A DNA stretch of 64,000 nt from DATBLE01 sp963719325 (GTDB taxonomy: Bacteria; Actinomycetota; Thermoleophilia; Gaiellales; Gaiellaceae): positions 165,227-229,226 of the forward strand of contig CAVRBW010000003.1 in the NCBI GenBank assembly GCA_963719325.1, in the 5' to 3' direction. The translations under genes and the position numbers were made by a program. The notes under the pieces are model-generated. The model worked only from the letters and a program-made list of their open reading frames with translations, did not search any database and had not been told where the DNA came from. Shown in pieces: positions 41,664 through 49,640 of this stretch (its first letter is position 1; every line of letters starts with the position of its first letter).

Positions 41664-42239
41664 GAGCTGCTTCGTCGATTCGACGAGCTGCTCGGGATCG
41701 AACGGCTTGCCGACGAAGGCCTGTGCACCTCGGCTCGCCGCCTCGACCGATCCTTCCTCTGCACGGCCGCTGAACATGATCACCGGTATCGCGCCGACAC
41801 CGTGCCGCTCCTGGACGAGGCGGAGCATCTCCCAGCCGTCGACCTTCGGCATCATCACGTCGAGGAGGATGAGCGCGGGCGGCTCCTCCTCGAGCACGGC
41901 GAGCCCCTCCTCGGCGCTTCCGGCCTCACGCACCGAGTAGCCCTCGTTCTCGAGGCTCGCCCGCACGTAGCGCCGCAGACCCGGGTCGTCGTCGACGATC
42001 AACACCACCGGGCCGGGCTGTCCGCTGTGGCCCGACCGGTTGAGAAAGCTGTCCAGGTCGCGCCGGCGGAACCGCCGGTGTCCGCCCGGCGTGTAGAAGG
42101 CGGGAACGAGCCCCTGGTCGGACCATTTTCTGATCGTGCTCTGCGCGACGCCGAGGTACTTGGCGGCCTGACCGAGCGTCAACCAGTCCGGATCCGCCCC
42201 GGGAGCCCGTCTACTGATGCCACCTGACGCAGTTGTCAC
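41652..42239 (-). CDS. MerR/excisionase-type HTH fused to a C-terminal receiver domain
   Basis: 195 residues from GTG 42239. The N-terminal helix-turn-helix 'LTLGQAAKYLGVAQSTIRKW' continues with the MerR/HTH_17 wing 'FYTPGGHRRFRRRDLDSFL'. A CheY-type receiver follows: 'VVLIVDDDPGLRRYVRASLE', the phospho-Asp in 'LILLDVMMPKVDGWE', the Ser in 'VIMFSGRAEE' and the Lys in 'FVGKPFDPEQL'. Response regulators normally have the receiver first, so the order here is reversed. No kinase gene is adjacent. Confidence 0.85.
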   Translation of the reverse strand: MTTASGGISRRAPGADPDWLTLGQAAKYLGVAQSTIRKWSDQGLVPAFYTPGGHRRFRRRDLDSFLNRSGHSGQPGPVVLIVDDDPGLRRYVRASLENEGYSVREAGSAEEGLAVLEEEPPALILLDVMMPKVDGWEMLRLVQERHGVGAIPVIMFSGRAEEGSVEAASRGAQAFVGKPFDPEQLVESTKQLLPV

Positions 42240-42278
42240 GCTGAGAAGCTACCCAAAGATGCAGTTTTCTACGCCACG

Positions 42279-42512
42279 TCACCGCGCGACTGTCACGGTC
42301 ACCGTCTCGGCGGCCGGGGGCACGGCGAGCGGCTCGAGCGTGCGAACGGACGTCTTCGTCCCGCCGGGGTCCGGATTGTCGTCCAGCGACTGCCCGACCC
42401 CGAGGCCGGCGCCGAACGCGACCACGAGCACGGCCGTGGCGATGCCGAAGCGGAGCAAGCGGCCACGTCGCTTCGGCCGAGGGTTGCGCCGGGTCGGGAG
42501 AGCAGCGCTCAC
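42279..42512 (-). CDS. Small membrane-anchored protein
   Basis: 77 residues from GTG 42512. A basic head 'TRRNPRPKRRGRLLRFG' leads into one membrane helix 'IATAVLVVAFGAGLGVGQSL', followed by a Pro/Thr-rich extracytoplasmic tail ending 'ETVTVTVAR'. Its start overlaps the stop of the upstream gene (GTGA). Function unknown. Confidence 0.6.
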   Translation of the reverse strand: MSAALPTRRNPRPKRRGRLLRFGIATAVLVVAFGAGLGVGQSLDDNPDPGGTKTSVRTLEPLAVPPAAETVTVTVAR

Positions 42513-42823
42513 GGCTCGTAGTCTTGCGCCCCACGCGCATAGAAGTGGAAGGCGGTGTCGGTCGCCGTGATCAGTCCCGCCGGCGACTGCGCGGCGCGAG
42601 GGAGTCGTGCGATTGCGTCATGCATCCACGCCTCCGACCGCCGGTACTCGTCGACGAGCTCGCTGAGCGTGTAGGCCCCACCGAGCCGGCGGCGAAGCTG
42701 CTCGGTGATCGCGTCGACCTGGTCGTGGAGCAGCTGGTACAGGGACGCATTCGAACGCTCGGCCTCGAGCCGGCGGTAGCCGTCCGCCCATTCCTGACGG
42801 GCGATCTCGACCAGGGTCGACAC
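42509..42823 (-). CDS. Hypothetical helical protein
   Basis: GTG 42823 (TAGTG overlap with the DUF501 stop), 104 residues: 'STLVEIARQEWADGYRRLEA', 'YQLLHDQVDAITEQLRRRLG', 'TLSELVDEYRRSEAWMHDAI' and a conserved-looking tail 'TDTAFHFYARGAQDYEP'. It is predicted helical and soluble. It sits in an operon with DUF501 and a small membrane protein. No function can be named. Confidence 0.65.
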   Translation of the reverse strand: MSTLVEIARQEWADGYRRLEAERSNASLYQLLHDQVDAITEQLRRRLGGAYTLSELVDEYRRSEAWMHDAIARLPRAAQSPAGLITATDTAFHFYARGAQDYEP

Positions 42824-43329
42824 TAGCCGGTGGTTCCGGCGGTACAACACTCGCCCGCCGGCCAGGGCGGCTCGACCTCGCCGAGGATCCGGTCTCCCAG
42901 CTCGTACCCGGGCTGGGCGAGCGCGTACGCGACGTGCGCGTGGAGGCACTTGAGACGCCGCGGGTTCGACGAGCCCCCGATCCCGAGCCCGAGGGACGCG
43001 CCTCCGTCGGAGCCGACCCGCCCCCCGGCAAGCTTGCGCCGGATCCCACGCTGCTCACGCGTCGCTCGTTCCAGGCTCGCGGCGAGCACGGGATCACGCT
43101 CTACCGCCTCGCTCCAACGTTCGACGCCGCCTGCCGCCTCGAGCCGCGAGACACCCGCGACCAGGTGCGGACACGTCACGTAGTACGTGGTCGGGAAGGG
43201 CTCGCCGGAAGGGTCGTATGGCTCCTGCTCCGTCACGGCCGGACCGCCGAACGGGCATCGACGGACGACCCGCCGAAACGCGCGCGGCGCTCGCCCGAGC
43301 TGCCGGGCGACCAAAGCCCGATCGTCCAC
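42823..43329 (-). CDS. DUF501 family protein
   Basis: 168 residues from GTG 43329. The DUF501 pattern is 'VARQLGRAPRAFRRVVRRCP', 'FPTTYYVTCPHLVAGVSRLE', 'GIGGSSNPRRLKCLHAHVAY' and 'ALAQPGYELGDRIL'. The Cys/His-rich core (RCP, CPH, KCLHAH) suggests a metal or cluster site. Across actinobacteria it is usually found beside ftsB/divIC and eno, as here. Its biochemical role is not known. Confidence 0.85.
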   Translation of the reverse strand: MDDRALVARQLGRAPRAFRRVVRRCPFGGPAVTEQEPYDPSGEPFPTTYYVTCPHLVAGVSRLEAAGGVERWSEAVERDPVLAASLERATREQRGIRRKLAGGRVGSDGGASLGLGIGGSSNPRRLKCLHAHVAYALAQPGYELGDRILGEVEPPWPAGECCTAGTTG

Positions 43330-43340
43330 GGGGTCAGACT

Positions 43341-43505
43341 AGATGGTTGACCGGTAAGTCCCGTCGATGCGGGGATGGCTGAGACCAAGCCGGGGACGCC
43401 GCCCGTCCGAGTTCGTATCGGGAATACGGGCGAGGACGGGCGGCGCCAGCCGGCGCCGCGTCTCAGCCACCAGCCGCGCGGCGAGGAATTACCGGTCAAC
43501 CATCT
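43341..43505. ncRNA. Rod-like 165-base inverted repeat between DUF501 and ftsB (structured RNA or foldback element)
   Basis: The ends pair perfectly over 17 bases (AGATGGTTGACCGGTAA at 43341-43357 with its complement at 43489-43505). Inside are TGGCTGAGAC/GTCTCAGCCA, then GCCGG/CCGGC, then CGCCGCCCGTCC/GGACGGGCGGCG, and at the tip CGTAT/ATACG. Between the outer and second stems both sides are unpaired except for small hairpins (CCCG/CGGG and GCCGC/GCGGC). The layout recalls 6S RNA (long rod with central bubble), but a palindromic mobile repeat is equally possible. The strand is unknown. Confidence 0.5.
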
Positions 43506-43510
43506 CGATG

Positions 43511-43828
43511 CTAGTGCCGGCTGTGCGCACGACGCCACTCGGGAATCCCGCGGACGATGAAGAGCTGCTCCCCGGGCTTCACCAAGCCGAGCCGGCGGGC
43601 GCCACGGACGAGCGTGGCGCCGCTGCGGATCTCGGCGAGCCGCTCCTCGAGCTGGTGCTTCTTCGCGCTCAACGTGTCCACCTCCGCGGCCCGCGCCGCG
43701 ACGGCGTCGCGCGTGTGCAGGTAGGCCCGCACGGGCCGGTAGTAGAGCAGCCCGAGGAGGACGACGACGCCCAAGGCGACCCAGCGCATGACCCGGCGAC
43801 GAGGCCGGCGGCGGCGAACGAGAGCCAT
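43511..43828 (-). CDS. ftsB: Septum formation initiator FtsB/DivIC
   Basis: 105 residues. A basic N-terminus is followed by one membrane helix 'MRWVALGVVVLLGLLYYRPV', a coiled coil ('AARAAEVDTLSAKKHQLEER' through LAEIRSG) and the family end 'RGARRLGLVKPGEQLFIV'. It acts in the divisome outside the membrane. It keeps the actinobacterial eno-ftsB-DUF501 neighbourhood, although here pyruvate kinase lies between eno and ftsB. Confidence 0.88.
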   Translation of the reverse strand: MALVRRRRPRRRVMRWVALGVVVLLGLLYYRPVRAYLHTRDAVAARAAEVDTLSAKKHQLEERLAEIRSGATLVRGARRLGLVKPGEQLFIVRGIPEWRRAHSRH

Positions 43829-43883
43829 GACCGTCGAGCTTCGTCACGAGCAAGCAAGAGTCCTCCACGCGCGGCCGATTTTC

Positions 43884-43967
43884 GTCGCCGCGACCGACCT
43901 GGCGGGCGCGGCCGACTGCCATCCGCCGCGAGAACCTACCCGCAGGAAGTCGCAAGACTTCCTGCGG
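43884..43967 (-). repeat. Dispersed hairpin-plus-core element, copy D (reverse)
   Basis: Read leftward, the hairpin CCGCAGGAAGTC/GACTTCCTGCGG (43940-43967) begins immediately after the pyk stop codon, and the core lies at 43884-43912 with one change from the other copies (CCAGGT instead of CCATGT in the loop). The hairpin sequence is entirely different from copies A-C but keeps a 12-base stem. The core lies 56 bases before the ftsB start. Confidence 0.8.
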
Positions 43968-45383
43968 CTACGAGACGTCGACTTTGATGACGTTCGTCGA
44001 GCCCGGGATGTTGACCGACGTTCCGGCGGTGATCACCAGGCGGTCTCCCGAGGAGACGAGGCCGGCGTCACGCGCTGCGCCCATCGACAGCTCCCACAGA
44101 TCCTGGACGTCTGCCGCCTCCGGTACGAGCAGCGGGATCACGCCCCACTCGAGCGCCATCTGCTGCACCGCATATTCGTTGTGGGTGAGCGCGACGATCG
44201 GTCGGCGCGGGCGGAGGCGGGCGACCGCCGAGGCAGTCCGCCCGGTTGCCGTCGGCACGAGGATCACCTTTGCCCCGAGCGCCTCGGCGAGATCGCACGC
44301 CGCATTCGACATCGCACGGCCGACCCCGGGCTCCTCGCTCGGGTCGGGCATCTGGTGCCGGTAGCCGAGGCTCGGCTCGACCGCGCGCACGATCCGGTCC
44401 ATGTAGGAGAGGGCCTCGATCGGATACGACCCGACCGCCGTCTCGCCGGAGAGCATCAGCGCCGACGAGCCGTCGAGCACCGCGTTCGCGACGTCGCTTG
44501 CTTCGGCGCGAGTCGGCTCCGCGTGCTGGATCATCGACTCGAGCATCTGCGTCGCGGTGATCACGGGCTTCCCGCCCTCGAGGGCGCGCATGATGATCCG
44601 CTTCTGAAGCAGCGGCACCGAGGCCGGGCCGATCTCGACGCCGAGGTCGCCGCGCGCAACCATCACCGAGTCCGTCTCGCCGAGGATGTCGTCCAGGCAG
44701 TCGACGGCCTCCGCCTTCTCGATCTTGGCGATCACGTGCGCGTGCGAGCCGGCGTCCTCGATCAGCTTCCGCAGCTCCCGCACGTCGGCCGCCGACCGGA
44801 CGAACGAGAGCGCGACGTAGTCGACGTTGAGCGAAAGAGCGAGCTCGAGGTCACTGACGTCCTTCGGGGTCAGCGAGGGGATGGGCAGCGGAACCCCCGG
44901 CAGGTTGACTCCCTTGTGGGAGCTGACCACCCCTCCGACGAGAACCTTGCATCGCGCACGGCCGTGCTCGACCTCCTCCACCCGGAGCCGGACCAGCCCG
45001 TCGTCGATCAGCACGTCGTGGCCGACCTCGAGAACCTCGCCGATCACCGCCGGCGAGATCGGCAGCTGTCCGTCACGCGCGCTCTCCTCGGCGGCGATCA
45101 CGACCTCCTCGCCGCGGGAGAGCGTCTGCGGACCGGGCAGGTCGCCGAGTCGCAGCTTCGGCCCTTGCAGGTCGGCGACGAGCGCGAGCGGCCGGTGTGC
45201 CTCCGCGCTGGTGGCGCGGATCATTTCTGCCCAGGCGCGGTGCTGATCGTGCGTGCCGTGCGAGAAGTTGAGGCGCGCGCCGTCCATCCCCGCCGCGACC
45301 AGGGCTGCGAGGCGATCCGGAGCGCCACTGGCGGGCCCGATCGTGGCCAGGATCTTCGTCCGCCTCGGAGGCGCAGCCGCCAT
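43968..45383 (-). CDS. pyk: Pyruvate kinase
   Basis: 471 residues. It transfers phosphate from phosphoenolpyruvate to ADP in glycolysis. Motifs are 'TKILATIGPASGAPDRLAAL' and 'GARLNFSHGTHDQH' at the N-terminus, 'VIAKIEKAEAVDCLDDIL' (catalytic Lys and Mg Glu), 'VMVARGDLGVEIGP' and 'PVITATQMLESM'. The C-terminal allosteric domain with 'ATGRTASAVARLRPRRPIVA' is present. It lies next to enolase, the preceding glycolytic step, separated by about 150 bases. Confidence 0.95.
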   Translation of the reverse strand: MAAAPPRRTKILATIGPASGAPDRLAALVAAGMDGARLNFSHGTHDQHRAWAEMIRATSAEAHRPLALVADLQGPKLRLGDLPGPQTLSRGEEVVIAAEESARDGQLPISPAVIGEVLEVGHDVLIDDGLVRLRVEEVEHGRARCKVLVGGVVSSHKGVNLPGVPLPIPSLTPKDVSDLELALSLNVDYVALSFVRSAADVRELRKLIEDAGSHAHVIAKIEKAEAVDCLDDILGETDSVMVARGDLGVEIGPASVPLLQKRIIMRALEGGKPVITATQMLESMIQHAEPTRAEASDVANAVLDGSSALMLSGETAVGSYPIEALSYMDRIVRAVEPSLGYRHQMPDPSEEPGVGRAMSNAACDLAEALGAKVILVPTATGRTASAVARLRPRRPIVALTHNEYAVQQMALEWGVIPLLVPEAADVQDLWELSMGAARDAGLVSSGDRLVITAGTSVNIPGSTNVIKVDVS

Positions 45384-45494
45384 GCGCCCAAGCGTAGCGA
45401 CGAGGCACAGCGGGCGAAGATCAACTCCAACGTGCCCGTGTGTCTACACGCCGCCTCGTCTCGGCGGGCGCTCGCCGGCGAGGTGACCGTCGTA

Positions 45495-45522
45495 GGGCGG
45501 TCGGGCGGCTGCCTGACCGCCC
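45495..45522 (-). terminator. Candidate terminator hairpin after eno
   Basis: GGGCGGTC (45495-45502) pairs with GACCGCCC (45515-45522) in the 152-base gap between eno and pyk. The eno stop codon is 14 bases away. No U-tract is obvious, so it is a weak intrinsic terminator or an attenuator between eno and pyk. The rest of the gap (45384-45494) shows no open frame and presumably holds the pyk promoter. Confidence 0.4.
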
Positions 45523-45535
45523 AGCCGGGTGACGC

Positions 45536-46807
45536 TCAGCGCTTCGAGCGGGGAAACGCGTCCCACCCCGGATACCGGGACCGTGAGCCGAGCTCCTCCT
45601 CGATCCGCAACAGCTGGTTGTACTTCGCGACCCGGTCACTCCGTGCCGGAGCGCCCGTCTTGATCTGCCCCGCGCCGAGCGCAACCGCGAGGTCGGCGAT
45701 CGTCACGTCCTCCGTCTCCCCGGAGCGATGTGAGATCACCGCCGTGTAACCGCTTCGCTGGGCGAGCCGGACCGCTTCGATCGTCTCCGTCAGGGTTCCG
45801 ATCTGGTTGACCTTGACGAGGATCGAGTTGGCGACGCCGGTGTCGATCCCCTGCTGCAGGCGCTTCGGGTTCGTCACGAAGATGTCGTCGCCGACGAGCT
45901 GGACACGCTCGCCGAGCTCGCTGGTCAGCTGAGCCCATGCATCCCAGTCGTCCTCGGCGAGGCCGTCCTCGATCGAGACGACCGGGTACTTGTCGATGAT
46001 CTCCGCCCAGAAGGCCGGCATCTCCGACGGCTGGAGGTCCCGGCCCTCGAACCGGTAGCGGCCGTCCTTGAACACCTCGCTCGCGGCGGGGTCGAGTGCG
46101 AGCGCGATCTGGTCGCGGCGCCCTGCGCTGTCGGCCGCCTCGAGAATCGCCTCGATCGCAGCCTCGCTCGACTCGAGGTCGGGCGCAAAGCCCCCCTCGT
46201 CGCCTACGCCCGTCGCCAGCCCCCGACCGCCGAGGACCTTCTTGAGCGTGTGGTAGAGCTCCGCGCAGATCTGCAGCGCCTCCGCAAACGAGGCCGCGCC
46301 GACGGGCACGACCATGAACTCCTGCAGGTCGATCGAGTTGGCAGCGTGAGCCCCGCCGTTGATCACGTTCATCATCGGCACCGGCACCGTGACCGCCTCG
46401 TCTCCGCCGAGGTGGCGGTAGAGCGGAAGCCCCGCTTCGGCGGCAGCGGCCTTCGCCGCCGCGAGCGAGACCCCGAGGATCGCGTTCGCGCCCAGCCGTC
46501 CTTTGTTCTCGGTCCCGTCGAGCTCGATCAGCAGCTCGTCGAGCCCCGCCTGGTCGGCTGCGTCGTGTCCGCGGACCGCATCGGTGATCTCGCCCCTGAC
46601 GTTGGCGACCGCCTTCGTCACGGCCTTGCCGCCGTAGTCGGTCCCGCCGTCTCGAAGCTCGACCGCCTCGTGCACGCCTGTCGACGCGCCCGAAGGGATC
46701 GCGGCGCGCCCGAAGGCGCCGGAGTCGAGCCGAATGTCGACCTCGACGGTCGGGTTGCCGCGCGAATCGAGGATCTGGCGGGCGTGTACTTCGGTGATTG
46801 CACTCAT
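45536..46807 (-). CDS. eno: Enolase
   Basis: 423 residues, typical length. It dehydrates 2-phosphoglycerate to phosphoenolpyruvate. Signatures are 'ARQILDSRGNPTVEVDIRLD', 'IPSGASTGVHEAVELRDG', the catalytic Glu/Lys region 'MPAFWAEIIDKYPVVSIEDG', 'QLVGDDIFVTNPKRLQQGID' and 'AVISHRSGETEDVTIADLAV'. It overlaps mazG by 4 bases, so the two are translationally coupled. Confidence 0.96.
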   Translation of the reverse strand: MSAITEVHARQILDSRGNPTVEVDIRLDSGAFGRAAIPSGASTGVHEAVELRDGGTDYGGKAVTKAVANVRGEITDAVRGHDAADQAGLDELLIELDGTENKGRLGANAILGVSLAAAKAAAAEAGLPLYRHLGGDEAVTVPVPMMNVINGGAHAANSIDLQEFMVVPVGAASFAEALQICAELYHTLKKVLGGRGLATGVGDEGGFAPDLESSEAAIEAILEAADSAGRRDQIALALDPAASEVFKDGRYRFEGRDLQPSEMPAFWAEIIDKYPVVSIEDGLAEDDWDAWAQLTSELGERVQLVGDDIFVTNPKRLQQGIDTGVANSILVKVNQIGTLTETIEAVRLAQRSGYTAVISHRSGETEDVTIADLAVALGAGQIKTGAPARSDRVAKYNQLLRIEEELGSRSRYPGWDAFPRSKR

Positions 46808-47604
46808 GGCGATTCAGTCTCCTTGGCGAGATCGAAGTAGCGGTCTTGCTCTGCGAGGGGAAGCCCCGTCCAATCTTCACCCGCCTGTCCAGCCAATCGC
46901 TCCGCCTCTTCGACGCGGGCGACGAATCGGCCGGTCGCTCGGCGAAGCTCGAGCTCCGGGTCTGCATCGAGACGACGGGCGACGTTGACGCAGGCGAAGA
47001 GGAGATCGCCGAGCTCGGAGCGCCGCCGCTCGGCGGTGCCACCCGTCGTGAGCTCCTGCCTCAACTCAGCCAGCTCGTCTTCGAGGTCCGCGAAGGCACC
47101 CTCGACGTCGGGATATTCGAACCCGACGGCGGCGGCGCGCCGCTGGGCCTTGCGAGCGTGAAGCAGCGCCGGCAGCGCCTCGGGGATGTCGTGGAAGACC
47201 CCTTCCCGCCCTTCCTGCTCGCGCTTGATGCGTTCCCAGTTCTCTCGCACCCGACCGGCGGTGTCCGCCTCCGCTTCGCCGAAGACGTGCGGATGCCGCC
47301 GCACCAGCTTGCCGTGGATCCCTCTGGCGACCTCGCCCAGGTCCCCTTCACCTTTCTCCGCCAGGAGCAAGGCGAGAAAGTAGACCTGGAAGAGGAGGTC
47401 GCCGAGCTCGTCGACCAGCTTCGCGCCGTCGTCGGCGAGGGCTGCATCTGCAACCTCGTACGCCTCCTCGACGGTATGCGGGACGATCGTGCGGGCGGTC
47501 TGCTCACGATCCCACGGGCAGTCGCGCCGCAACCGCTCGGTCAGCTCCTGGAGCTCGAGGAGCGCCTGCGAGAGGCCGTCGCCCTGTGTCCGTGGGGAAA
47601 CCAT
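46804..47604 (-). CDS. mazG: Nucleoside triphosphate pyrophosphohydrolase MazG
   Basis: 266 residues. Two MazG domains: the first with 'RLRRDCPWDREQTARTIVPH' and 'VEEAYEVADA', plus the metal-binding 'KLVDELGDLLFQVYFLALLL' and 'RRHPHVFGEAE'. The second has a second 'SELGDLLFACVNVARRLDAD' site. It hydrolyses non-canonical or excess NTPs to NMP and pyrophosphate. It sits upstream of eno in the transcript. Confidence 0.92.
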   Translation of the reverse strand: MVSPRTQGDGLSQALLELQELTERLRRDCPWDREQTARTIVPHTVEEAYEVADAALADDGAKLVDELGDLLFQVYFLALLLAEKGEGDLGEVARGIHGKLVRRHPHVFGEAEADTAGRVRENWERIKREQEGREGVFHDIPEALPALLHARKAQRRAAAVGFEYPDVEGAFADLEDELAELRQELTTGGTAERRRSELGDLLFACVNVARRLDADPELELRRATGRFVARVEEAERLAGQAGEDWTGLPLAEQDRYFDLAKETESP

Positions 47605-47623
47605 GAGGCTCCCCCACGCTAGC

Positions 47624-48634
47624 TCAACCGGTCGTGGCCGCCGACGTGGTCGTCGCCACCGGAGCGAGCCCGGTCGCGTAGCTGATCTTCGAGGCGTACT
47701 GCTTGTTGATGCCGTCGAGCCACTTCTGCACGGCGCTTGACCGCTTCTGCTGGAGGAGCTGCTGACGGATCGCCGCCTTCACCTGTGAGAACGGCGTCGA
47801 CTTCTTGGGTGTCGTCGCCTTCAGCGCCTCGATGATGTGCCAGCCGAACTGCGTGTGCACCGGCTTCGAGGTCTCACCCGTCTTGAGGGCGAAGGCAACC
47901 TTGTCGAACTCCGCAACCGTCTGACCCTTCGAGATCGTCAGCTTTCCGCCCTGTGACTTCGAGCCGGTGTCGGTCGAGTACTTCTTCGCGAGCGCGGCGA
48001 AGTCCGCACCGCCCTTCAGCTGCGCGTACAGCTTGTCCGCGAGCACCTTCGTCTTGACGAGGATGTGCCTGACGACGCGCGTCTGGGGTTGGGTGTAGAC
48101 GTCGGGATGTGCGCTGTAGTAGACCTGGGCCTCGGCGTCCGAGACCTTGACGGCGGCGGTGACCTTGCTGGCGATGGCAGTCGAGAGCAGGTTGGAGCGA
48201 ACATCCGCGCGCACCTCGGCGTCGGTCACGCACTGGCGCTTGAGCTCGGTCAGGTAACGCTTATCGCTGCCTCCGAAGTACTGCTTCTTCAGCTTCTTGA
48301 TCTGCGCCTCCAGCTGCTTGTCCGACACGGAGGCATGGAGCTTCGGCGCCTGCTGGGCAAGCTCGGTTCGCTGGACGAGACTCTGGAGGATCTGCGACTG
48401 GATCGACTGGTACTCCGGCGTCCCCGCCTTCGGGAACGCGCGCTTCTGCAGGTCGTAGCTGCACTTCGCCTGGTGCATCCGGCGATCGAGCTCGGCTCGC
48501 GTGATGTGCGTCCCGTCGACGACGGCGACATCCGACTGGGAGATCGAGCCGCCGCCGTTACCGCCACCACCACCGCCGCAGGATGCGGCGAGAAGGACAA
48601 GCGGAGCGAGCAAAAGGAGGGAGATCCGCCTCAT
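47624..48634 (-). CDS. SurA/PrsA-like peptidyl-prolyl isomerase lipoprotein
   Basis: 336 residues. A lipoprotein signal ends in the lipobox 'LVLLAASCGGG'. The chaperone-type N-terminal domain ('DVAVVDGTHITRAELDRRMH', 'EYQSIQSQILQSLVQRTELA') is followed by a parvulin domain ('QTRVVRHILVKTKVLADKLY', 'KSQGGKLTISKGQTVAEFD', 'HTQFGWHIIEAL'). It would fold exported proteins at the outer face of the membrane. It is followed by a paralogue 27 bases away. Confidence 0.88.
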   Translation of the reverse strand: MRRISLLLLAPLVLLAASCGGGGGGNGGGSISQSDVAVVDGTHITRAELDRRMHQAKCSYDLQKRAFPKAGTPEYQSIQSQILQSLVQRTELAQQAPKLHASVSDKQLEAQIKKLKKQYFGGSDKRYLTELKRQCVTDAEVRADVRSNLLSTAIASKVTAAVKVSDAEAQVYYSAHPDVYTQPQTRVVRHILVKTKVLADKLYAQLKGGADFAALAKKYSTDTGSKSQGGKLTISKGQTVAEFDKVAFALKTGETSKPVHTQFGWHIIEALKATTPKKSTPFSQVKAAIRQQLLQQKRSSAVQKWLDGINKQYASKISYATGLAPVATTTSAATTG

Positions 48635-48661
48635 GAGCCGGTGCAGCCTAGCAGCGGCCTC

Positions 48662-49639
48662 TCACTTGTCGGTGAGTGCATAACCGCTCGCGAACGCGCT
48701 CTGGCCGGCGTATTTCGCGCGCACCTGGTCGAGCCAGCGGGTGAAGGCCAGAGCCCGGCGTTGCCCGAGTAGCTGGCGTCGGATTCCGTCTCTGACCGTC
48801 GCCAACGGCGTGGTCAGGGCGGGCCGGATCGCCGACAGCGCCTGGACGAGCTCCCAGCCGAGCGACGTGTGGAACGGCCGCGAGACTCGACCGCTACGAA
48901 GCGCGAAGCCGACCCGATCGAGCCCCGGCCTCGTGCGTCCCTCGACGAGTGTGAGCCGGCCGCCCCCGGCGCGGGTGCTCGCATCGGCGGACCAGCGCCG
49001 GGCGAGCTCGGCGAACGACGCGCCCGCGTGCAGCCTCGAGGTCACTCGAAGCGCGGCCGCACGTGTCTTGACGAGGATGTGCCGAACGACGCGGCTGCGC
49101 GGCGCCGTATACCCGGCGAGGTGGGTCTCGTAGTACCGCTGGACGTCCTCGACGTCCACGGTGACGTCCGCGGTCACAGCCAGGCGCACGCTCTCGGCGA
49201 GGAGCTGCGCCTTCAGGGCCGAGCGGATCTGGGCATCGGTCATGCCCGCGGAGCGAAGCCGCGCCCGGTAGCGCAGCTCGCTGCCGTCGAACGACTGCTC
49301 CTTCAGCTGCCGGAGCTTCGCTTCGACCTGCTCTTGGCCCACCTCGACGCCGAGCTTCGGCGCCTCCTGCTCCAGCTCGGCCTGCTCGACGAGAACGCCG
49401 ACCGCGAGCTCCCGCAAGTGCTCGTAGTCGGAGGTTCCTCGTGCCGGGAACGTGCGCCCCTGGGACGCATACGACTGCCGCGCCTGCGCCATCAGGGCCG
49501 CAAATTGCGAGCGCGAGATGGTTCGGTCGCCGACGACCGCGATCGCAGACGCCGGGACGGACGGGGAACCCTGGCCGCCGCACGACGCGGCGAGCGACGC
49601 AACGGCGAGCGGGGCGAGCAGGAGGCGGATCGATCTCAT
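48662..49639 (-). CDS. SurA/PrsA-like peptidyl-prolyl isomerase lipoprotein (paralogue)
   Basis: ATG 49639, 325 residues. Lipobox 'AVASLAASCGGQ', chaperone part 'AIAVVGDRTISRSQFAALMA', and a parvulin-like domain 'RSRVVRHILVKTRAAALRVT', 'RAGGGRLTLVEGRTRPGLDR', 'HTSLGWELVQAL'. It is clearly the same architecture as the neighbouring gene, a tandem duplication, but richer in Arg and more diverged in the parvulin part. It starts 1 base after the mfd stop. Confidence 0.87.
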   Translation of the reverse strand: MRSIRLLLAPLAVASLAASCGGQGSPSVPASAIAVVGDRTISRSQFAALMAQARQSYASQGRTFPARGTSDYEHLRELAVGVLVEQAELEQEAPKLGVEVGQEQVEAKLRQLKEQSFDGSELRYRARLRSAGMTDAQIRSALKAQLLAESVRLAVTADVTVDVEDVQRYYETHLAGYTAPRSRVVRHILVKTRAAALRVTSRLHAGASFAELARRWSADASTRAGGGRLTLVEGRTRPGLDRVGFALRSGRVSRPFHTSLGWELVQALSAIRPALTTPLATVRDGIRRQLLGQRRALAFTRWLDQVRAKYAGQSAFASGYALTDK

Positions 49640-49640
49640 C

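Noticed and set aside
43358..43480. TPP-riboswitch-like GGCTGAGAC in the rod-like repeat.
   Set aside because: The other conserved blocks of the TPP aptamer are absent, the segment pairs with its complement inside the rod, and no thiamine gene follows.
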